From the NCBI GenBank assembly GCA_963693315.1, contig OY856187.1:378485306-378549305 (forward strand): 64,000 nt of DNA, read 5' to 3'. Positions 10,311 to 22,639 of the stretch are shown piece by piece. The translations under genes were made by a program, and so were the position numbers. The first letter of the stretch is position 1. The number at the start of each line of letters is the position of its first letter. The DNA is from Diogma glabrata (taxonomy: Eukaryota; Arthropoda; Insecta; Diptera; Cylindrotomidae). The notes below the pieces were generated by a model, which did not search any database, was not told where the DNA came from, and saw nothing but the letters and a program-made list of their open reading frames with translations.

Positions 10311-12977
10311 ACTTCGGTCTGAAAGACCTAAATATTACATTCATGAGCTCAAAGAGAAATTCTTACCACCACTTTTTTGGCATTTCTCGACGTTTTAGGA
10401 CCTACTGATTCTAAGAAAGCAAAAAAAAAAAAGTATGTCTGTCTGTAGGCCGTCCGGCCGTCCATCACAACCGACGAAATATAGAAAACCGCTGGACGGA
10501 TTTGAAGAATTTTTTTTCTAAAAATAGGTTTACTGTGGGTCTTCACGTAACATCTACAATCGAGTTATACAATAAATCACACGTGAAGACTACTTCTATC
10601 AATGTCATAACATTTTTCATGATATTTTTTTCTACAAGAATTGTAGAAAAAAATATCAGTATGATTTTATGATAATTCAAAAAAAAAATGGCAACTTGAT
10701 TTTGTTTATCTACAAACATTTAAAATTCAAAGCATACGTTATATATTATTTATATTTAAAATTCGTAGAATGTTTTTGGATGTAAAGTTATAATAAAATT
10801 ATAGAAGAAAACAAAAGAGAAGTTAAAGTTTTGCAAACAAACAAAAACGATGTTTTATATCTGTCAAAATATATCAGATTGATATTTTGTAATACCAGCA
10901 GCCATCTTTGATATTTCTGTTGCATTTTTATCAATATCATTGCCATGATATTCGTCACGTGAAGAGGATGTGTTACTCAATGGAAAGAGCCGAAAGGACG
11001 ATGTGTTCGATAACTGTACCGGAGGTGTGTCAAAAAAATCGTCACGTGTGTTAAAACAAGGAAGTTTGCATATATTTTGCTTGAAAAACGTTCATTTTAA
11101 GTGATTACGAGTAGGAACATTAAATTTGGAGAAATCTTGATGGTCGGGATTGGTATATGAGCCCAAAATCTAGATTATAGCATTATAAGTTTGTCAAAAA
11201 AAATGTTGTCAAGTGTGTCAAAAGAAAGGTTTTTATTTATTTTTTACCCAATTTTTTGGAATATGTATGACATGAAAATATATTATTATTATAGAGAATT
11301 ATGGCATTAAAAGTTTGTCAAAAAAATAATGTCAAGCGTGTCAAAAAATGATTTCATTGATTTTTTAAGCCAATTTTTTGGGAAAAAAAATATAGCTGTT
11401 TTTATGACGTAAATGTCATTGAAAATGGAATTGGACATGGAAATTTTTTAATTTGTTATAGTTTTTGAAATATTTTTGGAATTTTGAAAAAAGTTTGTAT
11501 TTTTGATTTTGTAATAGTTTTTGCAATATTTTTAGAATTTTGGAAAAAGTTTTAATTTTTGATTTTGTAAGAATTTTTGGAATATTTTTGGAATCAAAAT
11601 TCCAAAATTTAAAATTTTTGATTTTATCATAATTTTTGGAATTTTGAAAAAAGTTTCAATTTTGATTTTGTAATAATTTTTGGAATATTTTTAGAATTTT
11701 GAAAAAAGTTTGATTTTATTATAATTTTTACAATATTTTTGGAATTTTGAAAGAAATATGAATTTGTGATTTTGTAAAATTTTCTCGAATCGCTAAATTG
11801 AAGGTTTTTGAATAGTTTGCTGAAAATGTAAATGAAAATGAAATTGGCATGGAAATTTTTGAATTTGTTATGGTTTTTGAATACTTTTGGAATTTTGAAA
11901 AAGTTTCAATTTTGGATTTTGTAAGAATTTTTGGAATATTTTTAGAATTTTAAAAAATTTTAAATTTTTGATTTTATTATAATTTTTATAATTTTGGAAA
12001 AAGTTTCAATTTTTGATATTATTACAATTTTTGCAATATTTTTAGTTTTGGAAAAAGTTTGAATTTTTGAATTTTTAAGAATTTTTGGAATGTTATTAGA
12101 ATTTAGAAACAGTTTAAATATTTGATTTTAGTCCAATTTTTGGAATATTTTTGGAATTTTGAAAAAAAAATTTTTGTTATTCCTATACATTTTTAGAATT
12201 TTGAAAAAAGTTTCAATTTTTGAATTTTTAAGAATTTTCGGAATATTATTAGAATTTAGAAAAAGTTTAAATTTTTGATTTTAATCCTAATTTTTGAAAT
12301 ATTTTTAGAATTTTGAAGAAAAATAGAATTTTTGAATTTTACATATATACATATTTTTAGAATTTTGAAAAAAGTTTCAATTTTTGATTTTGTAAGAATT
12401 TTTGGAATATTTTTGGAATTTAAAGAAATTTTAAATTTTTGATATTATTATAATTTTTATAATTTTGGAAGAAGTTACAATTTTTGATTTTGTTATAATT
12501 TTTGCAATATTTTTAGAATTTTTGAAAATAGTTTTAATCTTTGATTTTGTAATAATTTTTGAAATATTTTTGGAATTTTGTTTGAAAAAAGTTTGAATTT
12601 TTTATTTTACAATATTTTTGGAATTTTGAAAGAAATATGAATTTGTGATTTTGAAATATTTTCTCGGAACGCTAAATTGCGAGGTTTTTGAGTAGTTTGC
12701 TGATTGTATAATCTTTTCACTAAATTATGTTAATTTATGATCTGTTATAATTTTCCAACAACGTATTGATGTTCCGTGTTAGTTTTGTAATACATATCTA
12801 AATAGAGATAAAAAATACATGTACTTTAACAAAAAGTTATGTTTGATATACATCGCTGCCCGAAACTAAAAACCATGTCCTCACAAATGTTTTTTGCCGA
12901 AAACTATATCTAAATCCTTAACCCAGACCGAAGTCTTGATATCTCAGAGCTGTGAAATTTCAGCCCCTCCATATTTT
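10311..12977 (+). repeat. Repeat family A, full-length copy 3, interrupted
   Basis: It starts ACTTCGGTCTGAAAGACC and ends CAGCCCCTCCATATTTT. A 438-bp MITE-like insertion (10535-10972) splits the 5' block. Its ~55-60-bp tandem array (about 11450-12700) is the longest of any copy, which accounts for the extra length. It follows the 9563-10292 MITE after only 18 bp. Confidence 0.85.
10535..10972. mobile_element. MITE-like insertion inside family A copy 3
   Basis: Other family A copies read through GGTTTACTCAATGGGAAGAG; here the sequence leaves after TTACT (10530-10534) and resumes with TTACTCAATGG at 10973, giving a 5-bp target duplication TTACT. The ends carry imperfect inverted repeats sharing TCTTCACGT. 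A hairpin with TTTTTTTCTACA / TGTAGAAAAAAA lies at about 10626-10656. Non-coding. Confidence 0.75.
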
Positions 12978-14400
12978 AAATATTAGTATACCGGCCAGAA
13001 ATAAGGCAACTAAAAATATTAAAAATATTTTACTGAACAATTTAACTCAACTAACTAACGAAATAATTTGATTTTTTTTGACAGACTGGTTTTGAACCTT
13101 CCTCACTATTTCGAAGCTGAAACTTAGAAACTTAGTCATCAACTATTTTATCAACTATTTTTAATTTCTTCACTGTCATTAGACTCCTTTTTATGTAAAT
13201 ATTTATTGATTATATAGAGATTTTTTGCATCAAATTTCTAATCATATCTTTGTGTGAAGTCAGAGAATGGGAATGGGTTTCCAATCAATATAAAATGGCT
13301 GACACATGGTCAATGTATAATTTTTTTTAAAAAAAATATATAAATTTTCTTAAATCACTAAAATTAATTACCTAAAATTCCCGTTCGTTTTTTGTGTTTA
13401 TTTTCATTATTTTCAAGGAAAATTTTCTTTAGCATATGCTTTTAGATAAAAAAATCATCTAAAATTCATCATTTTAATATGAATAAAAGCAAATTTAAAA
13501 AAAAAAATAAAATTACATCAACCATTGTAACATGTAAATATACTCTTTTATTCTTATGTTCATAGTTGTTACCATTTTTTCGTTTTTTATTCGTTTAAAT
13601 TTGAAATTATTATCTTTTCTTTCGTTAGAGTAGATGTAAAACTATGTTATAAAAAGGAATAAATTTGACAACAATTATTTATAATCAGAAGTCTTCCGCT
13701 GACGTATTTAAGACTTGTATACCGATGCCCCATTTAGATTGATATTTGAGTTTTTAATACGGCAGTCTGAGTCGGATACTGACTTGTAGGTCGTAAAATG
13801 TGATCAGATCAATGACAAAATCAATCAATTAATCAATCAACCAATGACAAATATGATTGATCAAACAGATCAGATCAATGACAAAAGATCAATGAATTAA
13901 AATGTTGACTAAATAGAAATATTCTCATATTGATTTGTTGACCATTGTTTATATTTACACCACAATGCTTTTTATTAACCTAATAAATTAAAAACAATTC
14001 CAAATTTACGTAATGTAGTTATTCACAAATTATATATTATGAAATTTTGTAGACAAGCTATTTTCATTGTTGACAAATTTATTTTTCATTGATGAAATTT
14101 CACCACCAATCAAATGAAAAAGTAACGCACGTCTAAGGGAAGAAATTTCGGTTTCTCAGAGAGTGAAACAAAAAAACGATTTAACAGTCACAGATGTGCA
14201 TTCTGACTAAAAATTGGTTATGGTGATTGGTTGAAAGAAATTTAATACAAATACGTAAAATTAGACTACATAGAATACTACAAAAAAAAATATTGGCGAC
14301 GCTGATACACGGGTTGACTTTACCAAAGCTCTGGAAAGATAGCGTTCTGGAAATATGCTTAGTTGATATCTATCAAAAATTTCAATAATGACCATGGAAT
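12978..14400. other. AT-rich region with a probable SINE relic
   Basis: 13083-13160 read on the minus strand gives a box B-like GGTTCAAAACC and an upstream GTTGATGACTAAG, and 13215-13330 resembles 7690-7855 (TTTTTTGCATCAAATTTCTAA, CCAATCAAT, CATGGTCAATG). Together they suggest another member of the tRNA-headed repeat family. 13795-13905 has short repeats of GATCAATGACAAA. No gene is seen. Confidence 0.4.
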
Positions 14401-15023
14401 TCAGAATTTTTGGGAAACCTGCAAAGACAGAAATTTCATGATTATTGGTTTTGATTGCATAAAGGTATTGCTTTTGCTACTTTTGCTACTACTGCCATTG
14501 CTACTTTGGTTAATAACGCTGAAAAATTGATCAGTTCTTTTACGAAGATTGGTTTGTCCAAGCAGACCCATATTTTGGATTATAAAAATAGGAAAACGTT
14601 TCAAATAAATAGGTGATCGGGAGACGCGTCACCACTCTGTCCAATTTCGGTAAAAACTAATCACATATTCGGTATATAAATGTTTGTTTTTTGTAAAAGT
14701 TTCATCAAAGTTTATTTATTGAAAAGGCTTTATATTAAAAAGGCTGGACAGGACATAAATTTTGTTGTGCGAACAAACAAATTTTAAAATAATTTTTGAA
14801 GGGAATAACAAACTGATGGGATGCAGAATTTTAGAAATCATATCATAATCGTATGTTCTATGTCCAAATCTAAATCGATTATCAGGTACTGATATTGTTG
14901 AAATTTCAAATCAATAGGTGCCGCCTCAGCACTTTGCCCAATATCGCTAAAAAAAAAATAGCTTGTTTTTAATACAAATCTACAACTTTTGTCAACGTGT
15001 CTATCAACAAACTTAGAAACCAA
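14401..15023 (-). repeat. Degenerate dispersed repeat, possibly once coding
   Basis: Two diverged copies of one motif lie at about 14596-14660 and 14896-14955, with two more at 17217-17275 and 17534-17595. The shared DNA core is TTTCAAATaAATAGgTG, then CCAC, then TTTGTCCAATTTCG. On the minus strand two of them translate to similar peptides (SDIGQSAEAAP and SDIEQSSGRSAE), so this may be an old repeated exon or retroelement fragment. I do not recognise the protein. Confidence 0.4.
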
Positions 15024-15310
15024 AGTAAAAATAGTCTACAGGTGTATGATGGACCTCCGCCACTTTATTTAAAGTAGCCCAAATGCCATTAAGGATTTTC
15101 TCATACTTTGCTTCGTAATCGTAGACTGTAGTGTAAATAAAAACATAGCAATCAAGTTTGATCAAATTTAAAAAACAGAAGGGAGTTTAAATACTTAACA
15201 AAGTCTTATTTTCATTAAATAGTTAATGAACAAATCCAAAGACAACAGCTTCATTTAGTATTCGAACGCATTTCATTTAATATCTGTAACGTCAAATTTG
15301 TCTTTGACAT

Positions 15311-16375
15311 CCCAAGCAGAAATTAGTTACACTGAAAAAAACATGTCCTATTTCCAATCGAAATGCAATTGTCTCAACCTCACCGTGCGGTCACATATGG
15401 CGAATCAAACTACGAAATTGCTTCAACAACTCCACAATTATAAATCGATGAAGTTGAGACAATCACACGAAATATTTATGTGAAAATAAAATATAGTTCA
15501 ATTAATCTCAAATACTTAAACTTTAAAATGAAAAATTCATGATATAAGGCCAAAGAAAATTTTTTTCATGGAAATAGTTATTATCTTTATTCAACTACCG
15601 TTATATTGGATATAACACTTTATATTTTAAATAAACCTCATTCTGTTGTTAGGAAAATGTTATCGTGTAGTTGTCCCAATCACAGTGAAATTGTTTGCAA
15701 ATAATTTTTCTTTGCATGAATAATCAACTGCCAACTTCGAGATGAGGTTGTCATGAACTTCAATTTTTTTTTCAGTGTAGGGAAAACCTGAATACAGTCA
15801 GGGCGTGATCAGGGCCTGGTCAGTCCTACAAGGGCAATCCCTATTAGGGCAATCTGATGTGGGCCTGTTCCGGGCCTGATTTAGAATACCCTTTTAGGGT
15901 TAACCTTATTTGAATATATCCGGCCCTGATCAGGTTTTTCGTATTTGACCCCTACCTGAAATTTCAATTGGTTAAAATTCACTAAAGCATTATCCATTTT
16001 AGAAATATATAGTTAAAATCGTTTCATGTATATTTTAGTTATCGCTTCTCGGCTGAAAGACTATAATAATGGTGTGATTAAGGTGGTATATATGTTTAAT
16101 ATTTTTCCATTGTAATTTTTTTTTTTATTTTAATTTGACTAATTTATGTATATATTATATAAATATATATCAGGGTCTGGTCCGGATACCCCAATCAGGG
16201 CCTGATCCGATTATCCCAATCAGGGTCTGAGCCGGTAATCCCAATCAGGACCTGATAGGGCAAAAGCGTTACACTCGTGATCGGGGTCCAATCAGGCAGC
16301 CCTACCAATGCCTGATCCGGGTTAGGGCAAACCTGATCAGGGCCTTACTTGAGCCCTGACAAATTTCTGCTCGGG
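15311..16375 (-). mobile_element. CCCGAGCAGAAATT-type MITE, split by a second MITE
   Basis: Outer ends are CCCAAGCAGAAATTAGT (15311) and AAATTTCTGCTCGGG (ends 16375). The body (15780-16375) is full of CAGGGCCTGATC/GATCAGGCCCTG words and holds a short tandem array with TCCCAATCAGGGTCTGA at about 16170-16262. It is an inverted copy of 60005-60613. Comparison with that copy shows the CACTG MITE (15330-15777) sits precisely at a TA inside the left terminus. No coding frame. Confidence 0.85.
15330..15777 (+). mobile_element. CACTG-type MITE, well preserved, nested
   Basis: 448 bp with short inverted ends CACTGAAAAAAA and TTTTTTTTCAGTG, flanked by TA on both sides (15328-15329 and 15778-15779). 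The uninterrupted relative at 60.59 kb has a single TA at this position, so TA is a true target duplication, the hallmark of Tc1/mariner-type transposition. The 61-codon frame at 15298-15483 runs across the element border and is not a gene. Confidence 0.88.
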
Positions 16376-16473
16376 ATGTTTCCCAAATTATTAAATAACA
16401 GAAATTTATTATTGAACATATATAACAAACGAAATGTTAGATTATAAAACTTATAACCAATTTATTATCTTAA

Positions 16474-16565
16474 TAACTGTTATTTTATTATTTTTTAATT
16501 AATAAGCGCCGAGATAATTATAATCTCGGCGCTTATTAATTAAAAAATAATAAAAATAACAGTTA
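16474..16565. repeat. Near-perfect 42-bp stem palindrome
   Basis: Arms 16474-16515 and 16523-16565 are complementary apart from one extra A, with a 7-nt AT loop. The inner stem is GCGCCGAGAT / ATCTCGGCGC and the outer AACTGTTATTTT / AAAATAACAGTT. It lies immediately upstream of a LINE tail. It has no T-run and no gene association suggesting a terminator; a small foldback element is likelier. Confidence 0.85.
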
Positions 16566-16569
16566 GTTT

Positions 16570-16704
16570 CCTAGACAACGCTGGCGTGATGACATCATCC
16601 AAAACCTTCGTGATATAGGATGTCGAAACTGGGGTCAACTGGTCATGGAACGAGACGATTGGAAGCTGATTGCACAGACGGCAAAATCCCTCCATGGGAT
16701 GTAA
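16570..16704 (+). pseudogene. LINE ORF2 C-terminal tail
   Basis: An open 44-codon stretch ends in TAA and contains PRQRWRDDI, then RNWGQLVMERDDW and AQTAKSLHGM. The pattern RWRDDI...A/ERDxW...A is the typical C-terminus of reverse-transcriptase proteins of non-LTR retrotransposons. It is followed at 16712-16727 by a short (GA)n tract that may be the element's 3' tail. It is severely 5' truncated, as LINE insertions usually are; the upstream junction falls at the palindrome ending 16565. Confidence 0.8.
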
Positions 16705-16727
16705 ACGCCAGAGAGAGAGAGAGAGAG

Positions 16728-19713
16728 ATAATTATAATCAGAGTTAAGTCAATTTTAAAAATTTTTAGACCAAACTTTATTTTACGATGACATGATAGTA
16801 ACGATGATATGATATGATATTAACTCGAAAACTGTTAAGGAAAGAGTTTGTGGCTGGTAATTGAATTGGTTGCAAAAGAAATGATTAATTTTATCACCAT
16901 ATGGTTAAATAAACGATATGTTAGTAATGGGATCTACTCTCCATTTTTCTCATTAATTTAAAAAACTTTCATCCGTTTTGTATATATTTTTCAAATAATA
17001 ATAGATTAACTAACAATTAATTGTTATATATAAAATTAATTAGTTGATTAATTATATAACAATTAATTTTAAATTAAATTAAATTAAAAAATTTTCAATA
17101 TAAAATTTCGATTTTTATGTTTTTAATAAAAAATTTTATTATAAGTTATATGAGAGCAAGCAGTATACATATATATACTGCATTTAATGCGGCGATTCGA
17201 ACGTACTTTAGGTATTGAAATTTCACAAAAATAGGTGCTCGGCAGACCTTCCACTACTTTGTTCAATATCGCTTAAAACTATCTTTTCGAAGTATCATTA
17301 AAATCGATTCACAGACGAAGTCTGTATGCTCCCAACAAACATAAAAATCACCAGTTGCCAATAAATCTTTTATATAATGATGAACATTGTCAAGTAGCGA
17401 AGATAGTGACCTTAAAAAATTAAAAAAAATGATAGAAGAGATAAGTGAGAATGTGCCGAACTATTGGAGACATAACAAAAACCTTATATACCATCTTTTC
17501 ACAAAATTGAATGTCAAGATTGGAAGTTACTATAGTTTCAAATAAATAGTTGATCGAAAGAATTCGTCCACAATTTGTCTAATTTCGAAACTAGTCCAGA
17601 TCTTTCATTTTCAAGTGAATCCATACCAAAGTTTTATCAAGATTGAATAAAATCGCTGAATGCGCGAACCTTTAGAGGTACATATATATTTACTACTATC
17701 TCGTGCACCTTACATATTTGCCCTTTGTTAATCAATTCTAACAAACTTTATTAAGAACAAACAATCGTGATTACAAAAGCAAAGATAATTTATAAATTCG
17801 CATGATTCATGGAGGAAAATTATTTCTTGATTCAAAAAAAAAAATTCTCACACTTTCACAACAATAAATTTATTGCATTTCCTACACCTAACATGATGCT
17901 TACAGAAATTGATTATTTATTGTTTGTTTGAAAAAGCAATAGTGAAACCGCACAACATTTCTTTTTATAATTACATTACAATTACATAAAATTTAATGTT
18001 TCGTTCATCATATCCAAAATAGGGAACGAGCTAGGAACCTGTATCAACAACCTGAACACTTTATTGCGATAACTAAATGAAAACAAAGTGAATTAAACCG
18101 TTCAAGCCAACAAGATTGAAATTGTGACTCATTTTTTAATAAAAATATATATATTCTCAATTTTATATCTCGATTTCTTTAAAAATTATTTTAGAATTTA
18201 TAATAATTCTTTTTGCTTCAAACTTTCACCGATCTCAATATATGAGCATATAAAACTTATATTTGATGTTAAACAACAAAAAAACAACCGTTGCATTTTG
18301 CAGTTAATTATTAAAATAAGCTAAATTATTTGACAAAAAGAAATCTTATTTTCTTAGCTGTGACAATATTTAAACAATATTAATATGAAATGAACTGTGA
18401 AAGTAATTAAAACTGTGAAATTAGTTAAAAGATTCAAAAGTTGTAGAGTTTTCGTAAATTTTATTCAACATTTGTATTGCCAGAGACATATTGTGTTTGT
18501 GTTGAAGAACTTATTTACGAAAAATTTTATAATTGTTGGAATAATCAAAACTCGGCAAAATGCATTCTATTCTAAACTTAATTAATAATGAAAAGTGAAT
18601 CACCATTCTTGAACCTACTGAGCTTTCAGCCTCCTGATCAGATCTAGAATGTCGAGATTCAGTTCTAGAATGCTTTTTGGTTCATACAATTAATTTAGTT
18701 AATTAAAATTATAGACTCCTAATTTTCAACATTAATGCAAAACTCAGAACATATTTTCCAAAATAACCAATTTTTAGTTCAATTCTTGCCGCTTCGTTTG
18801 CGCAGCCTTATATCAAAATCAGATGAGCTTCGCTTTCTTAAACGTTTGTCTGGTTTCACCATCAATCCTGCTTTCCTACGTATATGTTTGCGTTTGGAAT
18901 TAAATCTTAATATATATCAAGATTTATTTCCCAACGCAAACATACATAGGCTGTTAGTCGAACTATTTTGAGTCCCAATTACGGTTGAACGTCAATTATT
19001 TCTGTCAAAACTTTAATTGTGTGGCGTGGCATTTAGAGATTTAGGTAAGAGCGTATTGGCTAGCTAATAGGCTTCAAATATGCGCAACGGCGACTGGTAA
19101 CAACGGTATAATTACCATGGAAGATGGCAGAATATCATAAAGTTACTCATTGCGTCCTATGTTACGGTTTCTCACTACCTTGTGTTGTGATCACAATTCT
19201 GCTAGGTGACGTTAGTGGAATTGAGGTGGGTTGTCGAGAAGTCGGGACTTGACAGGTCAGACAATAAGACCGATTGCATTACCAGCAAAGGCCGGCATCT
19301 TGATAACTGACCCTATATTCCTCATTCTCCAACTATAATATTACCTGCTTCGCGTTACATAAGTTCTGTTTAACATGTATCTAAATATTCAGTTGCAAAT
19401 GTGATGAATCTTTTATCGTCCAGCGTGTAATTTTCCTAAACTCATTATTTACTGATATCATTGTGTTTATATTTTGTTTTCATTTTAATATTTAATTCAG
19501 TTCGTGTTGAAATTAAATAAAATTTCGTTAGTTAAGGATTGTATTATACAAATTGATTTATTGAAAATTAAAATATTTGTGTTGATAAATTTGTTCTGAT
19601 TAATAAAAAGTTTGTTTTAAACTAAAGAAAAAAAGAATTTACATCTTGAAAAGTAATTTAATCCTGAATTTGTAGTTGAACTGTTGCTTTTGGTGTAAAA
19701 TAAAGTGGAAAAT
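16728..19713. other. AT-rich intergenic, no gene recognised
   Basis: It contains AT dyads (about 17010-17070), a small stem GCAGTATA / TATACTGC at about 17161-17182, two further copies of the 14.6-kb degenerate motif (17217-17275, 17534-17595), and a hairpin at 18876-18949 with TATGTTTGCGTTTGG facing its imperfect complement. The GC-richer stretch 19020-19330 has no readable frame. Small frames at 18124, 18397 and 18735 show no domain. Confidence 0.45.
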
Positions 19714-20105
19714 TAAGAATTTCAAGCATACCTAATACTTGATATTCAAGAAAGCGGAACACATATATCTGCCGAAAGAATTTTTGGACATGCAATTAAA
19801 TATGCTTGCATGGCACATTATACGCTTGAATACATTGGTGATGTAGTTGTTTGTTCAGGACCATCAATTGAACCAACATTATATGCAGATAACATATTTG
19901 ATTTTCCGTTCGATTTAACAGCATAGAACGTATAGTGTTATTATAATAATAAAATTACCAACAAATCCGATAAAGCATATATGCAGAAGAGTTGTCGGTT
20001 TACCGGGTGATAATGATATAGTTCGAACATCATTTAATTTCAGCCCATTTTCAAATAGTCATAAACATAACTCAAAAGTTGGATACAATTATGGAATGGA
20101 TGAAA
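19714..20105 (+). pseudogene. IMMP1L: IMMP1L-like mitochondrial inner membrane protease pseudogene
   Basis: The parent protein is subunit 1 of the mitochondrial inner membrane protease, an S26 family signal peptidase that trims imported proteins facing the intermembrane space. Frame 1 (to the TAG at 19924-19926) reads YACMAHYTLEYIGDVVVCSG followed by PSIEPT, the S26 catalytic Ser motif (usually SMEPT). After a frame change the sequence continues with KLPTNP, HICRRVVGLPGD and a stop near 20105. The box that normally reads CKRV with the catalytic Lys here reads CRRV. The frame break, the Lys-to-Arg change, loss of the C-terminal part and absence of introns indicate a dead, probably processed, copy. 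The last ~35 codons after GLPGD do not match the family clearly. Confidence 0.8.
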
Positions 20106-20600
20106 ACAATTTCGACGAAACCTAAGATCTAGACAATTTCTGGGAAACATAAATAAAAAAATTAGAAGGAAAACAAGCTTGCTTGCTTGCAACATTGAAG
20201 TAAAAAAAACAGCTATAAGATTAAGATTAGATTTAATTTTTTCTATTTTATTGTTATAAAATTTTTTTGAATTTTCATTGAGTATATTATAAGACCATCA
20301 TGGTCTGATAGACAAGTAAATATATTTAGAGATTTTTCCCTGGTAGAGACGGTCTTCGTGTATCATTTAACAATTTTAAAAAAAAACCTTGGATAAATAG
20401 AAACTATAGGTATCTATTTTCGAATTGAAAAGCCCCAGGCTTTACACTTGGTATTAGCGTACATTTATACAAATTGTGCGTACAAATTGAATTTGAAAAA
20501 AAAATCACAAATAATTCTCTTAGTTACTTGAGTTCAAGTACTCCACTTTGCTTTACAAAGTCTGCTGGAACATTGACACAGTTTTTAAAGTTGAAGTCAC
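20106..20600. other. AT-rich intergenic, nothing recognised
   Basis: No frame or repeat boundary could be supported. A poly-T run at about 20608-20623 marks the approach of the minus-strand LINE fragment. Confidence 0.4.
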
Positions 20601-20639
20601 TCAAATATTTTTTTTTTTTTTTAATAAGAAGTGTTGTGT

Positions 20640-21165
20640 AGTAGGAATTACAAAATGTGTCACAACAACACATAGATACCTTTTAAAACGTAGGTCCCAC
20701 AACAACATGCGTCTTGAGGTATAGGTGGACGCTTTTTTTAAATCTTTGTGGATTGAAGGCACTCGAGACTATTGATTCGGGCAAAGCATTCCATGTGTAC
20801 GATGTACGCACAAAGAAATCCCTTTGCATTCTATTACTATGACAGTGAGTAATCTCGACAGTCCGACCGCCCGCACAAACCGATTGACGAGTAAAACGGG
20901 GAAAAACATATGTCTGAGGCATTATGGACCTAATTTCATCCGAGCACTGCTGGTGACAATATTTATAAAAAACAACGAGATCAGCAACAGTGCGACGATG
21001 TTGCAGGGAATCAAGTTCTAGTGTTAAATCTCGATCACCAACAATTCGTATAGCTCGCTTTTGAACAGAGTCCAAAAGAGCCAGGAAAGTAACAGATGCA
21101 TCTTGAAATAAAAGAAATATACGTTTACTTGATACGCAGACAAAATTTTTACATCGCAAATCCAA
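20640..21165 (-). pseudogene. LINE reverse transcriptase C-terminal fragment (CR1/Jockey-like)
   Basis: An open 160-codon minus-strand frame (20683-21165) contains, in order, LLDSVQKRAIRIVGD, LDSLQHRRTVADL, FYKYCHQQCSDEI and DFFVRTSYTWNALPESI. This order (VQ+RAxRLIG, LDSLxHRR, FYRYxxGxCSxEL, RTxxLWNxLP) is the conserved thumb and C-terminal region of CR1/Jockey-group LINE ORF2 proteins. The catalytic RT core is missing: the copy is 5' truncated at about 21165. It is a diverged relative of the second copy at 22640-24225. Confidence 0.88.
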
Positions 21166-22107
21166 ATTCCAAATAAATAATTATTTCATGCACATGCACA
21201 AAAAATTTTCAATTTTGTTCTAATATTAAATAACCAAAAAACTTATATGTTACACATACACCTAAAAAATAATTTTCATTCGTCCATATATTCTATCACT
21301 TGGAAAAATATTTATTGTACGCGAAAAAATAAATGCTACACATTAAAATATTTATAAAAAATAGAACCGACTTCCGAAAAAACAAAAGAGGCACAAAAAA
21401 GTGAAAAATAACAAAATTGTTGCTTTTAGAAACAAAAATACGTTACATTTTGATTAATTTAATTTAATTATACAGTAAAACTCGCTTTTAGCGTACACCC
21501 TATATAAAGTACACTTGGTCTATAGAGTACAGTAAATTTTTTTCTTACATCTATAAAAATTTTACGAACAAATTATCCTTCTTATAAGGTACCTCGGCTT
21601 ATAAGGTTATAACGTACGCACGTTTAGTCCCGTGAACTATTTTTCTATGTAATTTGCCCAGTTTATAAAGTACGAATAGAAAATAAGAATACAAAATAAA
21701 CATAAAAATTTAAAAGTCGTAAGTATTCGGTGCTTTACGATATTTAATATTTTTCTACGAAATGTCTCGGCTTCCGTTCATTAATTTGTTGTGATTCATG
21801 GGTTAATTCGCAAGTGAGTATTGAGAAAATATTTGCTAATTTATCAGTTCGATTTCTCTAATGCTTTTATGTTTAAAAAAAAAGCTAAAGGTACGACACA
21901 GTCCCAAATCAAATTAAAATGCTAGTGATCACTTTGGCCAACAAATTAAAATATTTGGTGGAAGTCGATCAAAAGAAGTCTTTCTCAAGTTAGGGTAATC
22001 CTCTTAAAAATATTGCTCTAAACTATAAAGTTCAAATTTAGGATTTTGTAAACTCTAGTGTATCGAACCTTAAAGATAGAGCAAAAACACTCTTAAGGCT
22101 TGAAGCC

Positions 22108-22205
22108 ACATACAACAGAAACAGAATTTCATATACAAATTTTACAGAAACAGAATTTTTTTCTGTTAAATTTGTATGAAATTCTGTTTTTGTTGTATGT
22201 GAATG
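22108..22205. repeat. Imperfect hairpin in pogo element
   Basis: CACATACAACAGAAACAGAATTTCATA and its near-complement face each other around TTACAGAAACAGAATTTTTT. This looks like a small local inverted duplication and accounts for the antisense frame across it. Confidence 0.6.
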
Positions 22206-22444
22206 CCCGGCTTTGGATGTCTTTCATTTTATTTCGAAGTCGTGATAAAAAGTTAAAGCAACTACAATAAGCTATTGTTTCAAAAAACCTGGGATAACTA
22301 CGATCGACAGTAACTAATAACAGGGCGTTTATTAGACGCCTCAAACTAAATAGAATCTGAGTACGATGATTTATAAAAATTCGAACAAATTTTTATTTTT
22401 AGTCTACGGGAGTGACGATAATGTCTACTCCAGTCCTTGCTATT

Positions 22445-22447
<3 letters not shown>

Positions 22448-22505
<58 letters not shown>
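22448..22505. repeat. (TA)n microsatellite
   Basis: An uninterrupted alternating TA tract of about 58 bp. The Ile/Tyr frame that runs through it is an artefact. Confidence 0.95.
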
Positions 22506-22508
<3 letters not shown>

Positions 22509-22639
22509 CTAACGTGAGATATCACATACCGCTGACAATAGCAGTGAGATACTACTAGCCAAGGTGTTATCATAAGGGTGCTGCCAGATGAACTTTATTG
22601 TTATGGAATATATCTCGATGGTGGCACTCTATGTTGTTT

